Shown: one piece after another, positions 29,942-42,262 of the stretch
Position numbering within the stretch: position 1 is the stretch's first letter
How the letters are laid out: each line of letters opens with the position of its first letter
NCBI RefSeq assembly: GCF_026107455.2
Contig: NZ_JAPCHY010000004.1
Location: forward strand, 1 to 64,000
Direction: 5' to 3'
Origin: Xanthomonas chitinilytica
GTDB lineage: Bacteria; Pseudomonadota; Gammaproteobacteria; Xanthomonadales; Xanthomonadaceae
Length of the DNA: 64,000 nucleotides
The notes under the pieces: model-generated
The model's input: the letters and a program-made list of their open reading frames with translations, nothing else
Databases searched by the model: none
What the model was told of the DNA's origin: nothing
Translations under genes and position numbers: made by a program

Positions 29942-30559
29942 TCAGGCCAGGCCTTCGGCCGTCAATGCAGCCTGCACCCCCGGGTCGGCCAGCATCCGCT
30001 GCTCGAAGCGGTCCAGCGCGTCCATGCCGGCCAGATCGATCTTCAGCCCGCGTGCCCAGCGCAGGGTGACATAGGTATAGGCATCGGCGATGGAGGGACG
30101 CGGGGTGCCGCCCAGCCAGTCGTGCCGGGCCAGCCGGTCGTTCAGCCGCTGGTACAGGCCCTTGAGCTTGTCGCGTGCGTTCTGGTGGGTGCGGGCGATG
30201 ACCGCTTCGTCTTCCAGGTACTTGGTCGAGCCGAAGATCGGGTAGTACACCGGATGCAGGTCGGCGTTGACGAAGGACAGCCAGCGATTCACCTCGGCGC
30301 GGGTGCGCGGGTCGTTGCCGCCGTCCAGGCCGGCGGCCGGTGCCTTGTCGCAGATGTAATGCAGGATGGCCGCGTTCTGGGTCAGTACCCAGTCATCGTC
30401 CTCAAGCACCGGCACCGCGCCGGCCGGGTTCATGGCCAGGTATGCGGGTGATTTCATGGTCGCCGCATCGACGATCTGGACTTCGAAAGGCAGGCCGGAC
30501 CAGATCAGCGCGATGTGGTCGGCCAGCGAGCAGGCGCCAGGCTTGGTGTAGAGCTTCAT
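29942..30559 (-). CDS. Glutathione S-transferase
   Basis: A 205-aa GST of the bacterial (beta-like) class. The thioredoxin-fold N-terminus MKLYTKPGACSLADHIAL has Cys10/Ser11 at the position that contacts glutathione. The cis-Pro block AGAVPVLEDDDWVLTQNAAI is present, and the C-terminal helical domain is complete. GAGG lies 6 nt before the ATG. Probable role: conjugation or peroxide detoxification with glutathione in the cytoplasm. It is convergent with the SUFU gene. Confidence 0.9.
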   Translation of the reverse strand: MKLYTKPGACSLADHIALIWSGLPFEVQIVDAATMKSPAYLAMNPAGAVPVLEDDDWVLTQNAAILHYICDKAPAAGLDGGNDPRTRAEVNRWLSFVNADLHPVYYPIFGSTKYLEDEAVIARTHQNARDKLKGLYQRLNDRLARHDWLGGTPRPSIADAYTYVTLRWARGLKIDLAGMDALDRFEQRMLADPGVQAALTAEGLA

Positions 30560-30657
30560 GGAGTGCCTCGGGAAGGGAAACCCCGATTATCCGCACAAAT
30601 GCGCAGGGCGGCATGCCGGCAGGCATGCCTGCCGGCTGGGACGCGTGGCGTCCCGGT

Positions 30658-31116
30658 TCAGGAAGAGCGCGGCTTGAGCGTCTGCACCTTGTAGAACGTA
30701 TGGTCGCCGATGGTCGCCACCTGGTAGGCGTTGCGCCAGCTCGGGCTGGCGATCGCCAGCGCGGCGAAGTGGCTGGCCCCGGGCACGATCTCCTGGCGCT
30801 CGCCGGCCGGCAGCGCCCAGTTGCGCTCGGCGGCGAAGGCCACGTTCACGGCTTCGGCCCAGGCATCGGTGTTGCGCAGCTGGGTGCCGGGGGCAACGAT
30901 GGTGGGGGCGAACTGCTTGCGTGCGGTCACCACTTGGCACATCGAGTCGCCCCACAGGCCGCTGTCGAGCCGGCGCAGGGCCACTTCGGCTACGGCCTGT
31001 TGGCCGCGCAGGGTCTGGTCGCGGGCTTCCAGGTAAACGGTGGTGCTCAGGCACAGCGAGTCGGCGGCTGGCTGCGGCAACAGTTGCGACAGCCAGAGTA
31101 TCCAGGCCAGTTTCAT
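30658..31116 (-). CDS. Secreted cell wall hydrolase, SleB (Hydrolase_2) family
   Basis: A 152-aa protein with an N-terminal signal-like segment (MKLAWILWLSQLLPQPAAD) and the SleB-type domain: TTVYLEARDQTLRGQQAVAE, then a region ending GDHTFYKV. Family members cut peptidoglycan. The glutamate in YLEARDQ is the expected catalytic acid. AAGGAG lies just before the ATG on the minus strand. A longer reading frame upstream is not credible. It probably acts in the periplasm on cell-wall remodelling. Confidence 0.8.
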   Translation of the reverse strand: MKLAWILWLSQLLPQPAADSLCLSTTVYLEARDQTLRGQQAVAEVALRRLDSGLWGDSMCQVVTARKQFAPTIVAPGTQLRNTDAWAEAVNVAFAAERNWALPAGERQEIVPGASHFAALAIASPSWRNAYQVATIGDHTFYKVQTLKPRSS

Positions 31117-31397
31117 GAATCTCCTTGCTCCGTATGGGCCGCGGCATGCTTCCTTCCAACGCAGCTGGGGAGGGGAGCAGGACAGGCTTGGCGTCATGGG
31201 GGGGCGGCCAGAACGGGCCGCCCGGGACCGGTCCATCGATCGGACCGGATGCTCACCGGAACTGGGTGGCGAGCGAAAGTGCGCGCAAGGTAGGGGGGCA
31301 ACCCAAAACCATTCCTGAATGGGGCTTGTTGACATTCAGGTTGGTAACTGGCTGGAAAACGGAGCGGGGCCGCCAGCACCCGCTCCGGCAGCGGACC

Positions 31398-34142
<2,745 letters not shown>

Positions 34143-34152
34143 CTAGCCGGCA

Positions 34153-34482
34153 ATGCGCGGGGCGGTTGCGGCGCCGACCTGCAATCGCCGGCCACTGCCC
34201 GACGATGAGGCCGTCCGATGTTCCTTCCGCCGCGACGCACGGCAACGCAAGCTGGCGCCGTACGAAAGCATGCGCACCCTGCCGTTCAACGTCGCACTGG
34301 CCGATGGCAGCCTGTCGGTCGAGCATTTCTGGCCAGTACATGGTCCAGCATGTCGCCGTATGTGCGGCGACCGCTACCGCCGATGCGGCGGCGGAGAGGT
34401 CGGTGCCGGCACACTGGAGTGGATGCACGTGGCCTTCGCCGCGGCGACGCGACTGGAATGGATGTTGCGGAATCCGGCCTGA
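34153..34482 (+). CDS. Doubtful small open frame, up to 109 aa
   Basis: I do not recognise this frame. It could start at ATG 34153 or ATG 34270; neither has a clear ribosome-binding site. The segments MRTLPFNVALADGSLSVEHF and TLEWMHVAFAAATRLEWML read like protein, while the middle is Arg/Gly-rich. It may be a remnant of a decayed gene or chance coding in high-GC DNA. Confidence 0.22.
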   Translation: MRGAVAAPTCNRRPLPDDEAVRCSFRRDARQRKLAPYESMRTLPFNVALADGSLSVEHFWPVHGPACRRMCGDRYRRCGGGEVGAGTLEWMHVAFAAATRLEWMLRNPA

Positions 34483-34597
34483 TGAGTGGAGCAATGGCCG
34501 CGGTAGCGGCGGATGACGGCCGACTTCGGCTCGGCCCGCTGAGGGAACGCCGTGCGGCGGCGCGCTGCGAAGGAGTTGCCCGGATCGCCATCGGTGA

Positions 34598-34624
34598 GCC
34601 GGCGCGGGGCTGTCCCGCGCCGGC
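34598..34624 (-). terminator. Hairpin downstream of the alcohol dehydrogenase gene
   Basis: A perfect 11-bp stem GCCGGCGCGGG / CCCGCGCCGGC with a 5-nt loop starts 16 nt past the stop of the minus-strand gene. It lacks a long T-run. Confidence 0.5.
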
Positions 34625-34640
34625 CTCCGGGCGAAGTGGT

Positions 34641-35666
34641 CTATTCCCAGCCGGCCAGTGCCAGCTTGCCGATGGTGCTGCCCGATTCCAGCCGACGGTG
34701 CGCTTCGCGCAGGTTGGCGGCGTTGATCGGCCCCAGGGTTTCGGTCAGCGTCGTGCGCAGTTCGCCGGCGTCGACCAGGCTGGCTGCGCGGTTGAGCAGG
34801 CGGTGCTGTTCGATCATGTCCGCGGTGCGGAAACGCGCGCGCGCGAACATCAGTTCCCAGTGGATGCCGATGCACTTGGCCTTGTAGGGATCGCCGATGC
34901 GCAGTTCGCCGGCCGGCTCCACGATCAGGCCGACATGGCCCTGCGGTGCCAGCAGTTCGCCCAGCGGCTGCCAGTAGCGATCGGTATCGGCCAGGTTGAT
35001 CGCCGCATCCACGTTGTCGAAACCCAGCGCCTGCAGCTGCGGTTGCAGCGGCTGGCGATGATCGACGACATGGTGCGCGCCCAGCTGCCGGCACCAGGCC
35101 GCCGTGGTTTCGCGCGAGGCGGTGGCGATCACCGTGAACCCGGCGTGCCGCGCCAGCTGGATGGCGATCGAGCCCACGCCGCCGGCGCCGCCGATCACCA
35201 GCAGGCTGCGATCGCTGTTGTGCCCCCCGTCGAACTGGAACGGCATGCGCTGGAACAGCAGTTCCCAGGCGGTCAGGGTGGTCAGCGGCAGCGCCGCGGC
35301 TTCGGCGAAATCCAGCGTGGTCGGCTTGCGGCCGACGATGCGCTCGTCCACCAGCTGGTACTGGGCATTGCTGCCGGGCCGGGTGACGTCGCCGGCGTAG
35401 TACACCTCGTCTCCCGGCTGGAAGGCGATGACGTCCGGACCGACCGCCTCGACCACGCCGGCGGCATCGAAACCGAGGATGCGCGGGGTCTGCTCCACGT
35501 CCGGTTTGGGCGCGCGCAGCTTGGTGTCGACCGGATTCACCGAGACCGCCTCCACCCTGACCAGCAGATCCTGTCCCTGCGGCGGCGGCGGTGCGGGTAT
35601 TTCCAGGTCGCGCAGCGAATCGGGATCGTCGATGGGCAGGTAATGGGTCAGGCCGACGGCTTTCAT
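34641..35666 (-). CDS. Zinc-binding alcohol dehydrogenase family / quinone oxidoreductase-like protein
   Basis: A 341-aa MDR-superfamily reductase. The N-terminus MKAVGLTHYLPIDDPDSLRD, the RILGFDAAGVVEAVGPDV block and the nucleotide-binding GGAGGVGSIAIQLAR motif are present. Cysteine zinc ligands of classic ADHs are not seen, so it is probably a zinc-free quinone oxidoreductase type using NADPH. The ATG at 35666 follows GGAG by 5 nt; an earlier in-frame ATG at 35717 is less likely. It is divergent from the OmpA gene. Confidence 0.85.
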   Translation of the reverse strand: MKAVGLTHYLPIDDPDSLRDLEIPAPPPPQGQDLLVRVEAVSVNPVDTKLRAPKPDVEQTPRILGFDAAGVVEAVGPDVIAFQPGDEVYYAGDVTRPGSNAQYQLVDERIVGRKPTTLDFAEAAALPLTTLTAWELLFQRMPFQFDGGHNSDRSLLVIGGAGGVGSIAIQLARHAGFTVIATASRETTAAWCRQLGAHHVVDHRQPLQPQLQALGFDNVDAAINLADTDRYWQPLGELLAPQGHVGLIVEPAGELRIGDPYKAKCIGIHWELMFARARFRTADMIEQHRLLNRAASLVDAGELRTTLTETLGPINAANLREAHRRLESGSTIGKLALAGWE

Positions 35667-36040
35667 GGGAGCTCCGGGTGTGGGAGGGGATATCGAATCA
35701 TACGTATCCCCCGCCATTTCACCGCCCCGCGGATATAGGACGGGAATATTGCCGCGAACGACATGCCGTTACCGCCTTGCCGGTCGTGACCGGGGCCGCA
35801 AAGCCTTGTCACCGCTGGCTATTGCCAACCTTCATGAAGCTGTATAGGGTGCCGCATGCCGGACACGTAGAGGTCTGGTGGTCGTCTTCACATGTTACGG
35901 GACCGTTAACGTCGTCTTCACCTGCCAGAGCATAATGTTCGCGGCGATGGCGTGCGGAAACGGCCGTCTGAACACTGACGAATTACCTGTGCTGGACCAT
36001 GCCTCTACCGGTTTCATACCCCCGAAAAGGAGCTGTATTC
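35667..36040 (+). promoter_or_regulatory. Divergent region upstream of the OmpA-like gene
   Basis: This 374-base region holds no gene. It contains an exact 11-bp direct repeat GTCGTCTTCAC at 35881-35891 and 35911-35921, 30 bp apart. Nearby are TTAACG (35906-35911) and CATAAT (35931-35936), a possible promoter with 19-bp spacing. The 5' untranslated region would be about 100 nt and ends in AAAAGGAG. Confidence 0.5.
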
Positions 36041-37147
36041 ATGAACAAGAAGATTCTTACTGCCGCGCTGCTGGGTGGTCTGGCTTTTGCCCAGGCTGCG
36101 TCGGCGCAGGAATTCGACGACCGTTGGTACCTGACCGGTTCGACCGGCTTCAACTTCCAGGACAACGATCGCGGCACCAACGATGCCCCGTTCGTGACCC
36201 TGGGCCTCGGTAAGTTCATCAGCCCGAACTGGTCGCTGGATGGCGAGCTGAACTATCAGAACCCGAATTTCGATTCCAACCAGGATCTGAACTGGAGCCA
36301 GTACGGCGTGTCGCTGGACCTGCGCCGCCACTTCATCCAGGACGGCCGTGGCTGGAACCCGTACCTGCTGTTCGGCCTGGGCTACCAGAAGTCGGAAGAG
36401 GAGTACGTGATCAATTCGCCGAACTCGCCGGCACAGCGTGAAGACGGCAACCTGGCCGCCAAGGTCGGCGTCGGTCTGCAGACCACCTTCGACAAGCGCG
36501 TCGCCGTGCGCGCCGAAGTCGCCTACCGCGCCGATTTCGACGACCAGAGCGTCAACCCGCGCCTGGCCGGCAACGACGAAGACTGGTTCGGCGACGTGCT
36601 GGCTTCGGTCGGCATCGTGATCCCGCTGGGACCGGCTCCGGTCGCTGCCCCGCCGCCGGCTCCGGCTCCGGTCGCCCCGAGCTGCGCCGACCTGGATGAC
36701 GACGGCGACGGCGTCAACAACTGCGACGACCGCTGCCCGGATTCGCAGCCGGGTCAGACCATCGGTCCGGACGGTTGCCCGGTGCCGGTCTCGATCGACC
36801 TGAAGGGCGTGAACTTCGACTTCGACAAGGCCACCCTGCGTCCGGACGCCGTTGCGATCCTGGGCGAAGCCGCCGAGATCCTGAAGCGTTACCCGGATCT
36901 GCGCGTCGAAGTCGCCGGTCACACCGACTCGAAGGGTACCGACGAGTACAACCAGAAGCTGTCGGAGCGTCGCGCCACCGCGGTGTACGACTACCTGCAG
37001 CAGAACGGCGTGGATGCCTCGCGCATGGTCGGCCCGATCGGCTACGGCGAGAGCCGTCCGATTGCTCCGAACACCAACCCGGATGGCTCGGACAATCCGG
37101 AAGGTCGCGCCCAGAACCGTCGTACCGAGCTGAACGTCCAGAACTGA
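36041..37147 (+). CDS. OmpA family outer-membrane protein with TSP3-like calcium repeats
   Basis: A 368-aa protein. The signal peptide (MNKKILTAALLGGLAFAQAA) is probably cut after residue 22 (ASA). An N-terminal beta-barrel-like part (about 23-195), a Pro/Ala linker, and an Asp-rich segment of thrombospondin type 3 style (DLDDDGDGVNNCDDRCPDSQ) follow. The C-terminal OmpA peptidoglycan-binding domain has VNFDFDKATLRPDAVAIL, GHTDSKGTDEYNQKLSERRA and a final NRRTELNV. It anchors the outer membrane to the cell wall. AAAAGGAG lies 8 nt before the ATG, a strong site fitting high expression. Confidence 0.92.
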   Translation: MNKKILTAALLGGLAFAQAASAQEFDDRWYLTGSTGFNFQDNDRGTNDAPFVTLGLGKFISPNWSLDGELNYQNPNFDSNQDLNWSQYGVSLDLRRHFIQDGRGWNPYLLFGLGYQKSEEEYVINSPNSPAQREDGNLAAKVGVGLQTTFDKRVAVRAEVAYRADFDDQSVNPRLAGNDEDWFGDVLASVGIVIPLGPAPVAAPPPAPAPVAPSCADLDDDGDGVNNCDDRCPDSQPGQTIGPDGCPVPVSIDLKGVNFDFDKATLRPDAVAILGEAAEILKRYPDLRVEVAGHTDSKGTDEYNQKLSERRATAVYDYLQQNGVDASRMVGPIGYGESRPIAPNTNPDGSDNPEGRAQNRRTELNVQN

Positions 37148-37172
37148 TCGGACGCTTCGGTTTCAAGAGCAG

Positions 37173-37200
37173 GGCCCGGCATATGCCGGGCCTTGTTCTT
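37173..37200 (+). terminator. Terminator of the OmpA-like gene
   Basis: The 8-bp arms GGCCCGGC / GCCGGGCC with an ATAT loop are followed by TTGTTCTT. Confidence 0.8.
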
Positions 37201-37341
37201 TTCCGGGCCTTGTTCTTTCTATGGCCTTTTCCCGGGGGAGGAGGGCGTGCGACCGGCCTCGCCAGTTCCTGGGCCGGGTTCATGGGCTTGGATGAAGGGC
37301 CTTCTTTGCGAGGGGCTTGTTCAGGGCCTCGGCGTCCATCG

Positions 37342-37404
37342 GTCGCGACTGACGTCGCTCCTACAAGGAGCGGCAAGTGGTTGTAGGAGCGACGTCAGTC
37401 GCGA
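37342..37404. repeat. REP-type inverted doublet 1
   Basis: Two copies of a 24-25-bp element beginning TTGTAGGAGCGACG and ending GTCGCGA lie in opposite orientation (37342-37366 and 37381-37404), separated by 14 nt. Each has a GTAG head and an internal hairpin GCGAC-GTCA-GTCGC, as in GTAG-type REP elements mobilised by RAYT transposases. No RAYT gene is in the window. Confidence 0.8.
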
Positions 37405-37598
37405 GCTTTTCGAGCAGCTGCGGACATGTATTGCCGGAGAGCCCGCCCCGTATCCGGGAAACGGCATGCGTGAGCTGCGTAGCAGTTTGGACCCGGCACG
37501 CACCGGGTTTGTCGCCATCGCCATCGACAATGGTTGAAAGCCTGTCGGGGCCTGCCTACACTCGCCGCGTCCGTCCTCGTCCCAATGGAAGTATCCCG

Positions 37599-38084
37599 AT
37601 GCTGCGTATTGCACTGGCTGGCGCGTTTGGCCTGGCCCTGATTCCCGTCGCCCACGCAGCCGTGGATTGCTCGGCCGCCAGCATCAAGCCGGTGGCGCTG
37701 CCGGCGACCGTGATCGCACCGGTCGCTGCGGAACTGCACACCCGTCAGGGCCAGTTGGGAATGCCGGCCGGCGTGCTGACGTCCAATTTCAGCCAGGAGC
37801 AGTCGCTGGACCAGGTGCTGATGCGCCTGCGCGTGGACGGCTGCCAGAACATCGCCAGCGCGGTGCCGGCCGGTCCTGCGATCAATTCCAACGATCCGGC
37901 CGCCTACAAGCCGCGGACCGAATTCGACAATACCCCCTGGCGCTTCGACATGAGCCAGGGCGGCAAGCGCATGACCGCCGAGGAGTTCGACGCCTGGATG
38001 AAGGCGCGCGGCGTGCGCGTGGTGAAGGCGCGTCCGGCCGCGGTCGAGGCCGCTGCCGAGGCGCCGCCGGTGGAAACCAAGTAA
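37599..38084 (+). CDS. Exported hypothetical protein, 161 aa
   Basis: A clear signal peptide (MLRIALAGAFGLALIPVAHA, cut near residue 20) precedes a small domain with two cysteines (VDCSAAS and VDGCQNIAS). A motif like KRMTAEEFDAWMKARGVRVVK follows, and an Ala/Pro/Glu tail closes the protein. No family is recognised. It probably acts in the periplasm. GGAAG lies upstream of the ATG. Longer in-frame starts upstream are rejected because the signal peptide sets the start. A small GC hairpin (38087-38101) follows. Confidence 0.75.
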   Translation: MLRIALAGAFGLALIPVAHAAVDCSAASIKPVALPATVIAPVAAELHTRQGQLGMPAGVLTSNFSQEQSLDQVLMRLRVDGCQNIASAVPAGPAINSNDPAAYKPRTEFDNTPWRFDMSQGGKRMTAEEFDAWMKARGVRVVKARPAAVEAAAEAPPVETK

Positions 38085-38111
38085 GGCCCCGCATAGCGGG
38101 GATTTCCTGAA

Positions 38112-38897
38112 GTGAATGCCGGGCGGCCACCACCACGCCGTGGAGGCGCGCGCCGTGCCGCCGTGCCGGGCGAAGCGCGCCATGGGCTGGCGCGGGTGCT
38201 GTCCAAGGCCGGCCTCTGTTCGCGCACGCAGGCCGCGCAGTGGATCGCCGATGGCCGGGTGGCAGTGGACGGGCGCGTGGTCCGGGACCCCGAGTTCCCG
38301 GTCCGCCGCGACCGGCAGCAGGTGACGGTGGACGGTGTGGCGCTGGGAGCCGGCGCTCGCATCTACCTGATGCTCAACAAGCCCCGCGGACTGGTGACCA
38401 CCGCGCACGACGAGCAGGGGCGCGACACGGTGTACCGCTGTTTCGACGGTGCGTCGCTGCCCTGGCTGGCGCCGGTCGGGCGGCTGGACAAGGCCAGCGA
38501 GGGCCTGCTGCTTTTCAGCAACGACCCGGAATGGGCGGCCAGGCTGACCGACCCGTTGACCGGCCCGCAGAAGACCTATCACGTACAGGTGGACGCGATT
38601 CCGTCGCCGGCGCAACTGCAGGCGATGCGCGAGGGCGTGGTCGACGACGGCGAGCGGCTGGCCGCCAGCGCGGTCACGCTGTTGCGCAGCGGCGGCAAGC
38701 ACGCATGGCTGGAAGTGGTGCTGGACGAAGGCCGCAACCGGCATATCCGCCGCCTGCTGGCGGCCTTCGATATCGGCGTGCTGCGGCTGGTGCGGATAGC
38801 CATCGGCCCGCTTCCGCTCGGCGACCTGCCCAAGGGCCAGTGGCGCGAGTTGAGCGGCGACGAGGTGCGCGCGCTGGACGGTGGTACCACCGGCTGA
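38112..38897 (+). CDS. RsuA/RluB/E/F family pseudouridine synthase
   Basis: A 261-aa rRNA pseudouridine synthase. The S4 RNA-binding domain (about 23-85; HGLARVLSKAGLCSRTQAAQ) precedes the catalytic domain with LNKPRGLVTTAHDE and VGRLDKASEGLLLFSNDPEW. D126 in that motif is the catalytic aspartate. The C-terminal block DEGRNRHIRRLLAAFDI is typical. The start is GTG at 38112, with an Arg-rich N-terminal extension of about 20 residues. Its target (23S or 16S site) cannot be told from sequence. Confidence 0.87.
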   Translation: MNAGRPPPRRGGARRAAVPGEARHGLARVLSKAGLCSRTQAAQWIADGRVAVDGRVVRDPEFPVRRDRQQVTVDGVALGAGARIYLMLNKPRGLVTTAHDEQGRDTVYRCFDGASLPWLAPVGRLDKASEGLLLFSNDPEWAARLTDPLTGPQKTYHVQVDAIPSPAQLQAMREGVVDDGERLAASAVTLLRSGGKHAWLEVVLDEGRNRHIRRLLAAFDIGVLRLVRIAIGPLPLGDLPKGQWRELSGDEVRALDGGTTG

Positions 38898-39367
38898 TTC
38901 CTTCGTGCAGTGGCCGGGAGCGGAAGCCCGAACCGCGAACCGCGCCAGGCTCCGCGTTCCGCACGCGGGCTTCCTTGGAGCGCGGTGCCAGCGGGTACGG
39001 GACGGTTCGCGGTCGGCCCGGCGTGCCGATCATGCGCCTGGCGGTGGCGGTGCTGGCGGGGCGCAGGAGTGCCATCGTGGCGGGCATGTCGCCGGCGGCG
39101 ATAACGAAGGGCGACCGGGATCCCTGCGGCGGCCACCGCTTCCACGGGCAGCGGGATGGGGTTGCCGGCTGCAAGCCGACGGATTCGACGCCCGGATGGA
39201 GGCCGGCGGCATCCGCGCCGCCAACGGCAAGTCGCCGTCGAAGGCCGCGCCGGCGCTGCTGGCCAGCAAGAACAGGCCACGCTCCGGCACGAGCGTGAAG
39301 AGCAGAGGGACAAAGGCGCCGCGGTTGCCCGTGGCGCCTTCGCGCTTTTCTGCATACGCGAGGAGGA
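38898..39367. other. Non-coding region between pseudouridine synthase gene and kbl
   Basis: No convincing gene is seen on either strand in this 470-base stretch. It contains a 9-bp inverted repeat GGAAGCCCG (38922-38930) / CGGGCTTCC (38966-38974). A pair of related CGCGAACCG segments lies in opposite orientation near 38930 and 39003. The kbl terminator is at its right end. Confidence 0.5.
39313..39340 (-). terminator. Terminator of kbl
   Basis: A 12-bp stem AAGGCGCCGCGG / CCGTGGCGCCTT with one G-T pair and a TTGC loop lies just past the kbl stop. On the minus strand it runs into TTTG. Confidence 0.65.
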
Positions 39368-40567
<1,200 letters not shown>

Positions 40568-40711
40568 GGCAGGGAGGCGGTGGGAAAGGGCCTCATTTTA
40601 GGTCCTTCGTCCATCCACGGGGGGCATCCCCGGGTCTGTCCGGAAAGCTCGCGACGGGCGGGTATGGCTCCGGAGCCTGGCGAACCGCCGTGGCGCCTCC
40701 TGCCATGGCGT

Positions 40712-40740
40712 GGGGTTTATGCGGATAAGGCATGAACCCC
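40712..40740. promoter_or_regulatory. Inverted repeat upstream of the sulfate-island porin
   Basis: The 11-nt arms GGGGTTTATGC (40712-40722) and GCATGAACCCC (40730-40740) pair with one mismatch around a 7-nt spacer. It lies 86 nt before the porin start and could be an operator or an RNA hairpin. Confidence 0.35.
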
Positions 40741-40825
40741 GTCCCTCAAGTCATTTCCCCCGGGCTTTGTGCGTGCGCAGCATCGCGTTTCCGGCCGCAT
40801 GCGGCCATCGCACGGGGAATGCGCA

Positions 40826-42244
40826 ATGCGGACGATACCGGCAGGCAACAGGGCGAAGGGTGCGCGGGCGTGGCTGGTGGGCGCGCTGGCCTGTTCGCTG
40901 GTTGCCCCGGTCTTCGCGCAGGAACGGCCGACCGTGGAGCAGCTGCAGCAGCGGCTGGAAGCGCTGGAGCGCCGCTTCGGCGGCGCCGCGCAGACCGCCG
41001 ACGGCAACGAACTGGATCTGGCAACGCTGGACCAGCGCCTGCGCGCGCTGGAGCGCAACCTGGAGCTGCAGGAGGAGGCGCGCGTGGCCAAGGCCAAGGA
41101 AGCGCCGGTGGTGACCGTCGGTGCGGGTGGCGCGGCGGTCAAGTCCGGGGACGGCGCCTACGAGTTCAAGCTGCGCGGGCTGGTGCAGGGCGACGCGCGT
41201 TTCTTCCAGGACGACGACCAGGTGCCGGCCAACGATTCCTTCCTGCTCCGCCGCGTCCGCCCGACCCTGGAAGGATCGCTGGGCAAGCTGGTCGGGTTCC
41301 GGATCACCCCCGAGTTCGCCGGCGACAGCGCCACCGTGGTCGATGCCTACGTCGACCTGAAGTTCGACCCGGCCTATACGCTGCGCGCCGGCAAGGTGAA
41401 GGGGCCGGTCGGCCTGGAGCGGCTGCAATCGGGCAACGCCATCGCGCTGATCGAACGCGCGTTCCCCACCGAGCTGGCGCCCAACCGCGAACTGGGCGTG
41501 CAGTTGCAGGGCGTGCTGGCCGATTCGAAGTTCAACTACGTGGTCGGCGTCTACAACGGCACGGCGGACGGGCGCGACGGCGCCAGCAGCAATTCCGACG
41601 GCAATTTCGAGTACGCGGCGCGGCTGTTCTTCGAACCGCTGCCGGGCATCGGCTTCGGCATCGCCGGCAGCACCGGCGACAAGGAAGGTACCGGCAACAA
41701 TTTCCTGCCGCGCTACCGCACCCAGGGCCAGCAGCAGTTCTTCAACTACCGGGCCGCGGTCGCCGCCGACGGTCGCCACACCCGCCTCTCGCCGCAGGGC
41801 TACCTGTACCGCGGCCCGTTCGGGCTGCAGGCCGAGTACATCCGCTCGAAGCAGGAGCTGGAGCTGGCCGGCAACCGCGCCGACCTGGAGAACAGCGCCT
41901 GGCAGGCCACCGCCAGCTGGGTGCTGACCGGCGAGGAGGCGAGCTACCGCGGCGTGCGCCCGGCCAGCCCGTTCAAGCCCGGCGGCAACGGCTGGGGGGC
42001 GTTCGAACTGGTCGGCCGCTACGGCGTGCTGGACGTGGACGACGGCGCCTTCCCGCTGTTCGCCGACCCGGACGTCGCCGCGACCCGGGCCACCGAATGG
42101 GCGCTGGGCCTGAACTGGTACCTCAACAGCAACCTCAAGCTGGTCGTGAACTACCTGCATACCCGCTTCGACGGCGGCGCCCTGGCCGGCGCCGATCGCG
42201 AGGACGAGAAGGCGGTGTTCTCCCGCCTGCAAGTCGCCTTCTGA
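40826..42244 (+). CDS. OprP/OprO-type (phosphate-selective family) porin
   Basis: A 472-aa outer-membrane porin. A signal peptide is cut near residue 31 (VFA). A coiled-coil stretch (VEQLQQRLEALERRFGG and LDQRLRALERNLELQEEARV) precedes the barrel, which starts YEFKLRGLVQGDARFFQDDD and ends with an aromatic LQVAF, as porins do. It belongs to the OprP/O family, named for phosphate. Its place as first gene before two sulfate-binding proteins and CysTWA suggests that here it passes sulfate; this is inference. The ATG at 40826 is chosen because it fits the signal peptide. Confidence 0.85.
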   Translation: MRTIPAGNRAKGARAWLVGALACSLVAPVFAQERPTVEQLQQRLEALERRFGGAAQTADGNELDLATLDQRLRALERNLELQEEARVAKAKEAPVVTVGAGGAAVKSGDGAYEFKLRGLVQGDARFFQDDDQVPANDSFLLRRVRPTLEGSLGKLVGFRITPEFAGDSATVVDAYVDLKFDPAYTLRAGKVKGPVGLERLQSGNAIALIERAFPTELAPNRELGVQLQGVLADSKFNYVVGVYNGTADGRDGASSNSDGNFEYAARLFFEPLPGIGFGIAGSTGDKEGTGNNFLPRYRTQGQQQFFNYRAAVAADGRHTRLSPQGYLYRGPFGLQAEYIRSKQELELAGNRADLENSAWQATASWVLTGEEASYRGVRPASPFKPGGNGWGAFELVGRYGVLDVDDGAFPLFADPDVAATRATEWALGLNWYLNSNLKLVVNYLHTRFDGGALAGADREDEKAVFSRLQVAF

Positions 42245-42262
42245 CCGAACCGGAGCCATCCC

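Larger units (their letters stand above)
37148..37598. other. Intergenic region with terminator and REP doublet
   Basis: This 451-base stretch between the OmpA-like gene and a small exported protein gene carries a terminator (37173-37200) and an inverted pair of REP-type palindromes (37342-37404). The open frames through it look like chance frames. Confidence 0.65.

Noticed and set aside
38879-38892. 14-bp perfect palindrome CGGTGGTACCACCG as an operator
   Set aside because: It lies inside the last codons of the pseudouridine synthase gene and needs no extra explanation. No promoter is nearby.
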